Source of the DNA: Lepidurus packardi
Taxonomy: Eukaryota; Arthropoda; Branchiopoda; Notostraca; Triopsidae
Assembly: GCA_023053545.1 (NCBI GenBank)
Contig: JAKZAN010000003.1
Coordinates: forward strand, 901,501-965,500
Reading direction: 5' to 3'
DNA: 64,000 nucleotides
Shown here: positions 41,850-51,639 of the stretch, piece after piece
Position numbering within the stretch: position 1 is the first letter of the stretch
Layout of the letters: every line of letters begins with the position of its first letter
The notes under the pieces: model-generated
What the model was told of the DNA's origin: nothing
The model's input: only the letters and a program-made list of their open reading frames with translations
The model's database searches: none
Made by a program: the position numbers and the translations under genes

Positions 41850-42857
41850 GCCTTGAGTTTGTCAAACACTGGTTGGAATGTGTGTGTGGGTGTGTGGTTG
41901 TGAGAATTGGGGATTTTGAAACCATTCAGCCTAAGGGTTGCACAGATGTCAAAGAGGGGGTTGTCAAGCGCGCTCATCTGAGGAGTCATACCGATGGAAG
42001 AGTGAGGGTTGGCCAACACAGGAGCTTGAGGGGGGTGTGAGCTGACAAGCATCCTAGCCAGAGGGGCTGCGCAAACGCAAGAGTGGGTGAGTTGGTGTTA
42101 TCAGTGTGTGTGCAACAGTTGATAGCCTGATGAGCATGATGGCACACTCTCCAAAAAATCTTAAAGTGTAGTGAAACCACCAACCATTATTTTGAATGAA
42201 TTTGTAATTGTATTTGTTGAAAGAAAATACATTTCGAAGGTTAAACTTACAAAAAGTGTCTTTAACTTAAATGTCTATCTCCGAAAAAAGTGTCATTAAC
42301 TTTAATGTCTATTTTGAAAAACTGTCTTTACTTAAATGTATGTGTGTATTTTGTGAAAAAAAAAGTGTCTTTAACTTAAATGATGAATCTCGAAAAGTGT
42401 CTATTCTCGAAAAAGCGTCCTTAACTTTAATGTTGATTCTGAAAAAGTGTCTTTAACTTTAATGTCTATTCTCGAAAAAGTGTCCTTAACTTTAATGTCG
42501 AATCGGAAAAAGTGTCTTTAACTTTAATGGTAATCCTGAAAAAGTGTCTTTAACTTTAATGTCGAGTCCGAAAAAGTTTCTTTAACTTTAATGGTAATTA
42601 AGTTTGTTGGCGGAGGACACTGTTGTCGACACGAGAGCTGCTCAATTGTGAGGACAGCGCCAACGTGAAAGTGGCGGAAACGCTAGGGACTAGGTGTTGT
42701 CAAACCATACTGCGCAGGCGTCAGGGCAGGGGACTAGGGGAGAAATGGAGGCATCCTATTGGTGGAGCCGTAAAAGGGGCGGGGCTTGGGGGAAATGGAG
42801 GCTTCCTATTGGTGCTGCAGTAATGGAGGTGGCAGTAATGGTGGTACCTATACTACT
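41850..42857 (-). repeat. right terminal inverted repeat of the Polinton
   Basis: Mirror of the left repeat, shorter because its minisatellite has about 10 units instead of 18. The inner limit is approximate, where similarity to the left side fades near 41850. Confidence 0.9.
42255..42600 (-). repeat. minisatellite in the right TIR, about 10 units
   Basis: The same unit as the left array in inverted orientation, with fewer copies. One unit pair is fused by a short deletion near 42396-42410. Confidence 0.93.
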
Positions 42858-42863
42858 GTCCGA
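42858..42863. repeat. target-site duplication, right (GTCCGA)
   Basis: Second copy of the 6-bp duplication, after which 28S continues GCTCTCGTAGCTCGTC. Confidence 0.97.
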
Positions 42864-43400
42864 GCTCTCGTAGCTCGTCATGGTAACATGACATGACCCG
42901 GAGAAGCTGGCGGGGACCCCGGGAAGAGTTTTCTTTTCTGCTTGAGGGGACGAGACCCTGGAATTCTGTCGCGGAGCGATAGGGTTTTGACCCCGAATAG
43001 CGCCGCAGGTCTGCGGCGTCCGTGGTTTCTTGCCGGCCCTTGAAAATACGGGGGAGGGCCACGTGGACTTTCCAACCGGACCGTACCGATATCCGCATCA
43101 GGTCTCCAAGGTGAACAGCCTCTAGTCGATAGATGAATGTAGGTAAGGGAAATCGCCAAATTGGATCCGTAACCTCGGGATAAGGATTGGCTCTGAGGGT
43201 CGAGGTGGTCGGGCTTGGACGCGAAACCGGTAGTGCCCACGTGCTGGGCCTGGGCGAGGCCGTTCGCGGTCGAACCCGGTCCCTAGCCTAAGCCACCGGG
43301 GGAACGTCCTCGCAGTAGAGTAGGATAGTTTGGGCTTGACCCATTCATGCCTCTCTCTCGGCTGCCAATGAACGACCAACACAGAACTGGCACGATCCAG

Positions 43401-43434
<34 letters not shown>

Positions 43435-43459
43435 CGATGGCCGTAAGAGGGTGGTGACG

Positions 43460-43493
<34 letters not shown>

Positions 43494-43510
43494 AGTGAAG
43501 AAATTCAACG

Positions 43511-43551
<41 letters not shown>
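42858..43551 (+). rRNA. 28S rRNA, middle segment, Polinton to R2 site
   Basis: Continues the second 28S gene after the Polinton (GCTCTCGTAGCTCGTC), through GTAGGTAAGGGAAATC and CGCAGTAGAGTAGGATAG, to ATGACTCTCTTAAG. R2 copy 2 starts at 43552. Confidence 0.96.
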
Positions 43552-43568
43552 CAATTGGGGTAGCAATT

Positions 43569-43659
43569 GGGGTAGCAATTGATCGATTCCCGCCTCCTCG
43601 TGGCGCTACCCTGGGATAGCCGCAATTAAATTTGACGGTAAAGCTAAGAGGAATTGATC
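43569..43659 (+). ncRNA. HDV-like self-cleaving ribozyme, R2 copy 2
   Basis: P1 GGGGTAGC (43569-43576) with GCTACCCT (43605-43612). P2 GATCGATTCC (43581-43590) with GGAATTGATC (43650-43659). P3 GCC/GGC with loop TCCTCGT, close to the HDV L3 loop. A short P4-like GCCG/CGGT stem and J4/2 AAAGCTAAGA with the expected active-site C follow. Predicted cleavage is just before 43569. Confidence 0.85.
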
Positions 43660-46058
43660 ACACCGTGGAGAAAGTCATCAGCCACAGCTGCAGGTTGTCA
43701 TTTAAAAGTGCCTATCGGTGAGTTATTCGAAAGAAGCCACCCATTAACTTTTCAGATGGCTGAAAGGTGCAGCAAAGAGAAGTCGGTCTCCAGAGGAGCC
43801 GAAGGGTTAAACACCCCTCCAAGTGGGAGGAATGTTTGCGAATTGTGTGGGAGGGAGTTTCAGAAGCCTGTTGGGTTGTCACTCCATAAACGCAAGATCC
43901 ATCCAGCTGAATACCATGCCGCAGCTGAGTCGGCTCATGCAAGACCTAAGAAAATGAGATGGACCGATGAAGATCTTTACTTATTGGCGAAGAAGGAGGC
44001 GGAGATCATCTTGAACGGTGGGGTCCGCTTTATCAACAAGGAACTGATTGAGTTCTTTCCTGGCAAGACAATCGATCAGATCAAGGGTCAACGTCGAAAA
44101 ACTACTTACAAGAACTTAGTCGAATCTATTAGAGTAGATTTGTTGAAGGAGATTGACCCAGTCCCGATAGTTATCCCTTCCCGTATCCCTCCTTGTGAGA
44201 TAAACGCATGGCTTGATTTCCTTTTAGCACTGCCTAAAACTAAAAACAATTTTCAGGAAGACAGACTTGATTTGCTTATTATAGAAGCTCAGAAGGGGTC
44301 CGTGGTGATTGATAATTTCATTCAATACATAAAGGAGGTTCTAGTTGCTAATAAGGAGTCTAGTCAGCGTTGTTCTCAAAAATCCCTACCTCAACCCAAG
44401 ACCTCACGTGAAAAAAGAGACCGCGAATATGCCCGTGTACAAAACTTTTATCGAAAGAACAGACCTGCATGCATCAATTCAATTTTGGATGCCAATACGA
44501 GTACCAATGTAGAGATTCCAGGAATGGAAAAGTTTTGGAAGGATATATTTGAGGCTGAGTCTCCCACGGATAATGAACCTACAAACTTGGTAGTTAGTGA
44601 GGATCCCAAGGATATTTGGAAATGGATTTCTTTCTACGAAATGAGTCAGAACTATCCAGATGTGTCGTCAGCTCCCGGAATCGATGGAATCACTGCACGA
44701 TCTCTACGTACAATGCCTCCACGGGTGCTTAATAAGATTTTGAATCTTATGATGTGCATGGAAGACTTGCCAGAATCCTTTAAAAGGCATAGAACAGTGT
44801 TGATTCCTAAGATCGTAAATCCATCGACTCCTAGCGACTTTCGACCTATTACGATCTCCTCAATTATAGTTCGGCAACTAAATAAGATCATTGCTTCTCG
44901 TTTAACATCGGGAATCCCAATCAATGCCTCTCAGAAAGCCTTTCGCCAGATTGACGGTTGCGCGGAAAATGTTTTCCTGTTGGACTTTATGTTCCGTGAT
45001 TCTAGAAAGAACATCAAGTCACTGTCGATGACTTCTGTTGACATACGGAAAGCATTTGACAGCGTGTCGCATGAATCAATTTTCAGAGCAATTCGCGGGG
45101 CCCGATGCCCAGAAAACTTTTTGAACAATGTCATGAACAGTTATAGCGGCTGTACTACCCAATTAGCAGTTGGTGGAACAACACGACCATCCTTAATCGA
45201 AATGCGTAGAGGTGTTAAACAGGGAGATCCCTTATCTCCAGTCCTGTTTAATCTTATTATAAACGAAATAATTCGTAAACTACCTACCTCAATTTGTTAT
45301 CCTATAAGCAAAGAGATTAATATTAACTGCATCGCTTACGCTGATGACTTGATTCTCATTGCCAACACGCGTGCTGGCCTTAAATCCCTGCTTGAGATTC
45401 TGAACGTGGAGCTGCCCAAGAGGGGGCCTCAGTTTGAACCCCGACAAGTGTTTTGGTCTTTCGGTCACAGCAATTGGTAAAGCTAAAAAGACCTACGTTA
45501 GTGCGGCTGACCAGTTGGACCTAGACGGAGTGTTCATTAAGAACCTAAATGTTTTGGAGTCATGGACGTACCTGGGAGTTGAATTCTCTCATGTGGGCCG
45601 CTCCAACAGCTTCTGTCCTGAACTGGAAAGACTTTTAAATCGACTGCAATCGGCACCCCTCAAACTCCAACAGAAGATGCATGCTCTTAGAACTCATCTA
45701 ATTCCGAGATTGCTGCATGGGTTAATTCTCTCTAAAACAGTGATTAATGAACTTAAAACAATGGATAAAATTATTATTAGATACTTGCGTGTCTGGCTTC
45801 GTTTACCCAAAGATACTCCTTTGGGATTTTTCTATTGTGCTGTGAAAAGTGGTGGTCTTGGTGTGATGAACTTACGATCATCTGTTCTGAAATGTAGAAA
45901 GCAGAGAATTGAGAGAATGTTGGTCTCTTCTGACATAGTGATCCGTACGATTGCCGAATCTGAGTTATTCTAAAAAGAAGTATCCAAGTTGATAGACCTT
46001 CTCACCACTAATGGTACGTGCCTGGATACGACTGAGAAAATCCGAAAGTTTTGGATGG
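43654..46058 (+). pseudogene. R2 protein, copy 2 (finger, Myb, RT; no endonuclease)
   Basis: The frame from 43654 (or Met near 43756, MAERCSKEK) holds a single finger (CELCGREFQKPVGLSLHKRKIH), a Myb-like W (MRWTDEDLYLLAKKEAE), and the full RT palm: SSAPGIDGITARSL, VDIRKAFDSVSH (motif A), GVKQGDPLSPVLFN and IAYADDLILIAN. A one-base shift in a G run near 45430 moves the thumb to the next frame (45434-45973), which ends at TAA. The reading goes on weakly to about 46058. The CCHC and endonuclease are missing. Confidence 0.9.
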
Positions 46059-46062
46059 ATCG

Positions 46063-46113
46063 GCTCTCTCTCGGCTGCCAATGAGCGACCAACTCAGAAC
46101 TGGCCCGATCCAG

Positions 46114-46147
<34 letters not shown>

Positions 46148-46172
46148 CGATGGCCGTAAGAGGGTGGTGACG

Positions 46173-46206
<34 letters not shown>

Positions 46207-46223
46207 AGTGAAGAAATTCAACG

Positions 46224-46265
<42 letters not shown>
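46063..46265 (+). rRNA. 28S rRNA fragment (repeat of the R2 5' flank)
   Basis: CTCTCTCGGCTGCCAATGAG to CTCTTAAGG, a second copy of the 200 bp before the R2 site. It shows that copy 2 was joined to another R2-bearing 28S by unequal recombination. Confidence 0.93.
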
Positions 46266-46422
46266 GAGACTTTATGCCTCCCTTACTACGAGGAGAACCC
46301 ATAATTGCTCCGGCGGAACCATGTTCCGTCCTAAAAAAAACAGTAAGAAGGGCTACCTTCCCATCTATACAGTTCTAGGGCTGTAATCGAACACCCTAAG
46401 CACATCGGGGAATATGCGAAGG

Positions 46423-46529
46423 GTTTTTCGAAAACAACCTAATCCCGTGATAGTCCTCCTCGCGGGGACGCTGGAAAATGATCAACTCAGTACACCCCTA
46501 CGGTGAGTCGATGAGCTAACTATCACGGG
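46423..46529 (+). ncRNA. possible HDV-like ribozyme, two-finger R2
   Basis: P2 CCCGTGATAG (46444-46453) pairs fully with CTATCACGGG (46520-46529). Between them are a P3 hairpin with TCCTCGC, a P4-like stem (TCAACTCA/TGAGTCGA, one mismatch) and J4/2 GAGCTAAC. P1 is weak (GTTTTTCG/TGGAAAAT). It lies 160 bp inside the element rather than at its edge, so activity is uncertain. Confidence 0.45.
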
Positions 46530-46766
46530 CTGACCACACCACCTAAACCCCTAAAAGGGATCGAAGGATTTGAAGAACCTAGTCTCCCCAGGAGGCGGTG
46601 GTGAAAAATAGGAAACTTTTTCCCTCGGCGGAGGTCAGAGCTACCAACCCTGTTCCTCTGAAAAACAGCCCAGTCCCAAAAATACATAGAACCTAAGGGA
46701 TACCTCCCCAAGAGGTGAAACCCCAAGCGAAAGCCTGGGTCCCGATCCGGGCGGCAGAAAGATAGG

Positions 46767-48361
46767 GTGGAAGCAAATCCACCAATGCAGAACAAAACGG
46801 ATATCCAATGCCCAGTCTGTAACAGACCATACAAGACAAAATCAGGTTTTAAAAGTCACTTACGACTCAAACACACAAACGAAAAACCCTCCGACCAACA
46901 ACCGCAAGAGACAGAGGAGGAAACGGCTGACAGAGAATATCAACAACCGGCAACAACCGAGGTATCGAGAACAGAGGATGAGAATACCCAGATTGAATTC
47001 CAATGTCCCTTCTGCGCTTTGACGTTTAAAACGAAAATCGGTCTAGGCCAACATAAACGTCAGCGCCACCCAACTGAATATAATGCACAAACTGCATCAG
47101 GACATCAATCTGGAGAGAAAAAAGGGAAATTATGGACGTCCGAAGACGAACACACCCTCGCTATTCACGACTCGGATTTCTAACAAAAATCTTGAATTTT
47201 TTAAATCGAAAAGGCCGAATTCAAAAAGATAGATGTGGCATAAGGAACATCTTACGAAAAGGGATCAAACTACCTCATGACGCCCCGAAATTCTACTTCC
47301 ATGCCCGTATTCTATATGGTGGTCTGGGTTTCCCAATGCTTCGGTGGAGTATACCGATTCTATGTAAGAAACGATTATTAAAACTTAGTAAATTGGAGGA
47401 CGAATTCATGCGTAAAATATCAAACGACGATATATTAACCGAAGAGCTGCAAGACATATCCTCGATGCTTGCAAACAACACAAAGCTCACGTTGATAGCC
47501 TACAAACGATTCAGAGCTGTTATGCGAGAAAGTATGTGAATCCATAGATGGAAAACCACTAGCCTACTCCATTAATTGCCCATCAATTAATAGCTGGATC
47601 ACTGTAGACCACGCTAAACAACCTGTCTCTATCTTTAGAGACAGCATAAAACTTGGAATAAACGCACTACCAACGCGTAGTCGAACAACTAGGGGTACTG
47701 GACCAATCAGAAATTGTAGAGCCGGCTGTAGTGGTCCCGAAACAGTCAACCACAATCTACAGATTTGTCCAAGATCACACGAGACCCGAATCCACAAGCA
47801 CGATAGGGTCTCAAAACTCCTGCGAAATTTCTGCAATGGCCGCGGGTATATTTGCCTCGACGAGCCACAATTTAAAACAAGTCAAGGACTAAGGAAACCT
47901 GACCTAGTAGTTTTCTTACCAACAAACTACACTGAAGACATGAAGGAGGACATAAAGAATCTCGTTAGTCCAGAGTGCGCGTAACGAATATCCTTCCCCA
48001 AAAAGTTACACCCTTCGTCTATTTCAGGAACAGCCTTTGTCATTGACACACAAGTCGTTACCGATGATTGTGAGCGAACCAACATCGAACGACTACGCCG
48101 GCTAAAGACGGATAAATACAAGAATATCCCCGAAATCACTAATTCTCTCCTTAATCCACCCCAGGTTGACAATGTGATCCATACATCAGCAACTTTTAAC
48201 TGGCGAGGACTTATCGCGAAGGAAGCGGCTGATGACCTGCTCAAACTCGGGATCACCAAAGGCCAATTAAGAATCCTGTCCATGGCCTGTCTGGAAAAAC
48301 GAGTCCATATTTGGAGAAACTTTAACAGAACAACGAAGACGAAAACGACTGATCCCCGATG
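46767..48361 (+). pseudogene. R2 protein, two-finger clade, RT deleted
   Basis: Starts MEANPPMQNKTD. Finger 1 is CPVCNRPYKTKSGFKSHLRLKH, finger 2 CPFCALTFKTKIGLGQHKRQRH, then a Myb-like W (KLWTSEDEHTLA). Near 47165 it jumps to the RT thumb in another frame (FLNRKGRIQKDRCGIRN, ARILYGGLGFPML). It then shifts to the CCHC region (CRAGCSGPETVNHNLQICPRSH, about 47700) and an endonuclease core (LRKPDLVVF, VIDTQVVTDD). It ends near 48361. The whole catalytic RT is gone. Confidence 0.85.
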
Positions 48362-48706
48362 ACACCGCGATAAAAGCCAGGTACAATTTTGTACCTATGT
48401 AATGTAATGATTTGTAATCACATACTCCATGCCCATACCATGTCACCCAAAAGAGAAATGTTGTAAATGAAACGAAAACCTACCTAGTCTTGTATATAAA
48501 CACGATGGCCTGATATACATTCCTGTTTTGTTCTCTATGAAGCGTAATATGCTGAAATGTAGATGGTGGTCCTTGTGCGAAACCCTATCCCTGCCCAACA
48601 TATAATAATTGCAACCAAGAACGTACGCGAAAGCAACTAACCCAAAGGGTTGCTCACCCATAAAGAGCTGTAAAGTGATTTTAAATGTTGACCAATACAC
48701 TAGTGA

Positions 48707-48771
48707 TAGCCAAATGCCACGTCATCTAATTAGTCACGCGCACGAAAGGATTAACGAGACTCCCACTGTCC
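48707..48771 (+). rRNA. 28S rRNA stub 3' of the R2 site
   Basis: TAGCCAAATGCCACGTCATC to CCCACTGTC. It stops where the 4122-4186 stub also stops, then a non-28S tail (48772-48808) shared with 4121-4084 follows. Confidence 0.85.
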
Positions 48772-48839
48772 AAAGAACTGTAGAATCCATTAAAGGCCAA
48801 CGTCCCGTAATCGCCTACAGTTAGTGTATTAAAGAAAGA

Positions 48840-49287
48840 GATCATTGATAAACCTGCTCTGCTAGGCCTACGATTTTTGAGTTTGAGTCATCACTAGATA
48901 ATGAAGGTCCTGAATTTATAAGTGAAGAAAAAGCGACATACGTCTGGAAGTATATCTAATGTTTCTACTGAAGAATAACTACCCAGAAAAACCAACAGCT
49001 CCAGGACCGATTAATCTCGGCCAAAGCATTGCGAATCATGCCTCCTTAATAAGATTTTAAATCTACTTGATTTCGTGAAGGATTTTCCTCCTGTGTTTAA
49101 AATCCACAGAACGGTTCTTATCCCAAAAATCGATGAACCTTCATCCCCTGGTGACCTTAGACCAATCATAATCTCTTCTGTTGTTGTGCGCCATCTTAGT
49201 AAGATTTTGTCAGCTCGTTTAATGTATGCATTTCCTATTAACAAGAGACAGAAGGCATTTATACCGACCAAGGGATCGTATGACTAG
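48840..49287 (+). mobile_element. R2 reverse transcriptase fragment
   Basis: Broken frames give FESSLDNEGPEF, then VFKIHRTVLIPKIDEPSSPG and LRPIIISSVVVRHLSKILSA near 49080-49230, the RT fingers of R2. It ends near KRQKAFIPT. No ends or flanks identifiable. Confidence 0.75.
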
Positions 49288-49920
49288 GCAATAGCAATTG
49301 AACAGTTCTTATCCCAGTTATGCTTCCTTAGGGTTGGATACAATATTCCGAATAAAAAAGGGGTATCTCTGCGAAGAATACGAAATCCTTCCCAGGTCCT
49401 ACTGACTGCCTCCACGCGGCCAGAATCGGTACCTCCTCCTATATCAACCAAACACACCCCTAGTTCTGAAATACTGTATAGTAAGTGCTAAAGTTCAGAG
49501 GACAGCAGGGCAAAAATATCGGGATAAAGGGATGGAACATAATGTCACCTACCTTCCCTACTTCCAAACCACTGGGGTCAGCGCCCGAAATTCGATCCTA
49601 CACCAGGAGCCCGAAGTTTCTCCTTTATTCGATTCAACGGTCGCACCCCCACCCCGGAAAGGCCTGCCAAGCCTGACTGGGTTTCTTGGATGGCTACTAG
49701 CTCTTTACAAATAGACTCGGAACTGCGTGTTGCCGCCGAAGTCCTGGGTCACCCCAAGACGCCCTCGTATATTTTTCCTCCCCCTCTTCGATTGATGAAA
49801 GCAACCTCACTTACACATCCGACATCTGAAAAAGATGTTTCCAAACTCAAAATGGTCATCTAGCACACATGTCTAGAATGCATAAAGTCTCACACGCGCC
49901 AAAAAGCTCGGAGAACGCCT
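49288..49920. other. no recognised feature
   Basis: About 630 bp with no coding motif, RNA or repeat I can name. The frames here are short and lack family features. Confidence 0.4.
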
Positions 49921-50146
49921 AGGAACGGCGCGTCGCATGTTTTGTTACAAAACCTGACGAAGCCCCGCTGGGTTAGGCGAAAGGTAACCCGGTTGCGGAT
50001 ACGTCCGATCTCTCGTAGCTCGTCGTGGTAACATGACATGACCCAGATAAGCTGGCGGGGACCCCAGGAAGAGTTTTTTTTCGCTTGAGGGGTCGAGACC
50101 CTGAAATTCTGTTGCGGAACGATATGGTTTTAACCCCGAAGAGCGC
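49921..50146 (+). rRNA. 28S rRNA fragment with an empty Polinton site
   Basis: GGAACGGCGCGTCGC to GACCCCGAAGAGCGC-like 28S, with small deletions. It spans the Polinton target without the element: GGTTGCGGATACGTCCGATC with a single GTCCGA (50003-50008). This confirms the target duplication. Confidence 0.92.
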
Positions 50147-50245
50147 TTTAGACGTTTAACCCCTGATAGGCCTCCTCGTGGCGGCGCTGGGAAATGATCA
50201 ACTCAGTACATCCCTACGATGAGTTGATTATTCATTCCCATTTGT
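50147..50245 (+). ncRNA. two-finger R2 5' UTR piece with HDV-like loop
   Basis: Similar to 46440-46515: GGCCTCCTCGTGG, CGCTGGGAAATGATCAACTC, then a 9-bp stem ATCAACTCA/TGAGTTGAT. The P2 3' strand is not seen. Here it is fused to 28S upstream of the R2 site, so it is a rearranged fragment. Confidence 0.45.
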
Positions 50246-50598
50246 GATTCCAGACTGAGCTATTCTCCCGTCCCTCACCAGAGGACAATAAGGAGATCGA
50301 AACCAATAAAAAAAAGTGCCCTTGGCGACATTTGGCGCCCAATAATACCAATGGAGATCAAAGCTAACATGAAGTCCTAAAACACCTCCTGGGGTCCTGA
50401 CAATCTATATACCATAATCTAAATCTACCATATCACGGCAACTCTGTTCGAAAAGCTTTGACAATGGTCAGGATCTAATGAAATTGACGACTTCAATTGC
50501 CGACTTAAGGGACTTCATTAAGGGCAGGGCTAAGGGTTTTGGATACCAGTACTTCCCTGTGGATGGTACAATAAGTCCAAAAACAGTAAGGAAGTTTT
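50246..50598. other. no recognised feature
   Basis: About 350 bp. A short plus-strand frame (from 50478, DFIKGRAKGFGYQYFPVDG) has no family I recognise. Confidence 0.35.
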
Positions 50599-50639
50599 TC
50601 ACGGATCAAAGTTTGCAAACCGCCGTAACGCCCCGATAT

Positions 50640-51018
50640 AGAACTGTGCGTTACGGCAGTTTGTGCACACACCTACACATTTCTTCCAGTTGATGCTATT
50701 CTCTTCTATGAAAGATTGTAGAATTTCAAAAATATCTGTCGCTTTAGTTCCAGATTTAATTCCCCTGCAGAAGAGACAATCTTCGCAAAACTTGGTATTA
50801 CTCTCATCCATATAACTTATATAGCAAATGAGATACGCATCATTATGCTTATGAGTAGCCCAATCTAACTGAATAGCAAAATCAGAAGTGAGTGTCTGAA
50901 CTAACTGTTCTTTAATATCTTCGGTAATATCAGGAATTCGACGACTAATGGTGTTGTCAGACAAAGGTATAGTTAGCAATTGTTTGGCAGCCGACTCGCT
51001 AATCATAACGGAAACCAT
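50640..51018 (-). pseudogene. hAT transposase fragment, ZBED5/SCAND3-like
   Basis: The minus-strand frame starts MVSVMISESAAKQLLTIPLS and has PLSDNTISRRIPDITEDIKE, FAIQLDWATHKHND and LFCRGIKSGTKATDIFEILQ, then NWKKCVGVCTN. These are hallmarks of the ZBED5-type hAT catalytic region around the first Asp (QLDxAT). Only about 125 residues remain. A different hAT family from that at 1-3561. Confidence 0.8.
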
Positions 51019-51639
51019 CTAGATGGAACCTAGATCACCATCTAGAATCTAGATGGAATACAAACTGGTCTGGAGATTACAAGGGCTATAGTGGAATGGC
51101 CGAGGGCTAACAACGCGGATCACATGTGCGGACTTGATTTGCGGATAGATTTGCTGAAGCAAATCCGTACGATGCACGAAAGCCAAGACGTACTGATTGA
51201 AAGAGTTTGTGGGATGATAAAGTTCCAGATCAGACAGACTGCCAATTCTCTGATTTCATTATCGAACACACTCTACAGCTGTTGAACAACTGGAACCTTC
51301 CAACTTTTCAGAACGAACATGGCCGTTCGTCCACGATCGGTCCCACCAATTAGCTACCCAAATACAGTGGGTCTCCTTGATGAAGACAACTTGTACAACG
51401 AATCAGACTAGTGCTGTTATGCTTTCTTTCACACGAGTCGTTGCTCCCAAATGATCGGCTTCGTGGTACTACAAAAAAGCAAATTGGGATCAACTTATAA
51501 AAGATGCAACAACAGAGCCAGCTAAGGCCAATCACGTATGTTCAGATCTCCCAAGCTCACGAGCGATTGATAAAGCAGCGACAGGAAAAGCAGCCCTCAC
51601 CCTCGCGGAATTACAAGCTCGAACACTAATACCGATTTC
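51019..51639. other. no recognised feature
   Basis: Short ATCTAGATGG-type repeats near 51020-51055. A plus-strand frame at 51091-51285 (LKQIRTMHESQDVLIERVCG) has no motif I can assign. Confidence 0.35.

Larger units (their letters stand above)
27259..42857 (-). mobile_element. complete Polinton/Maverick element inserted in the 28S gene
   Basis: A 15,599-bp element with long inverted ends starting AGTAGTATAGG and a perfect 6-bp duplication GTCCGA (27253-27258 and 42858-42863), the Polinton hallmark. The outer 252 bp of both ends are identical. It encodes polymerase B, integrase, packaging ATPase, cysteine protease, major and minor capsid proteins, a basic protein and unknowns. No stop or frameshift is seen in any recognised gene. 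Polintons are self-synthesising transposons related to adintoviruses and virophages. Identical ends and an exact duplication argue for a recent insertion. Confidence 0.97.
43552..46062 (+). mobile_element. R2 non-LTR retrotransposon, copy 2, 3'-truncated
   Basis: Starts at the canonical R2 site after CTTAAG. The 5' end has CAATTGGGGTAG repeated, then an HDV-like ribozyme (43569-43659). The ORF runs from 43654 to about 46058. The element breaks off before the CCHC/endonuclease part, at a second copy of the 28S flank (46063), so it has lost its 3' end by recombination. One finger, R2-D type. Confidence 0.92.
46266..48706 (+). mobile_element. R2 element of a two-finger clade, internally deleted
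   Basis: Lies between 28S CTTAAGG and 28S TAGCCAAATG (48707), the canonical R2 site. It has a 5' UTR of 500 bp with an HDV-like fold, a protein with two C2H2 fingers, then a deletion that removes the RT, then thumb, CCHC and endonuclease parts, and a 3' UTR (about 48400-48706) like that at 4187-4425. The two fingers differ from copies 1 and 2, so at least two R2 clades share this rDNA. Confidence 0.85.

Noticed and set aside
43712-43942. Minus-strand frame over R2 copy 2
   Set aside because: Antisense to the zinc-finger region of the R2 protein.
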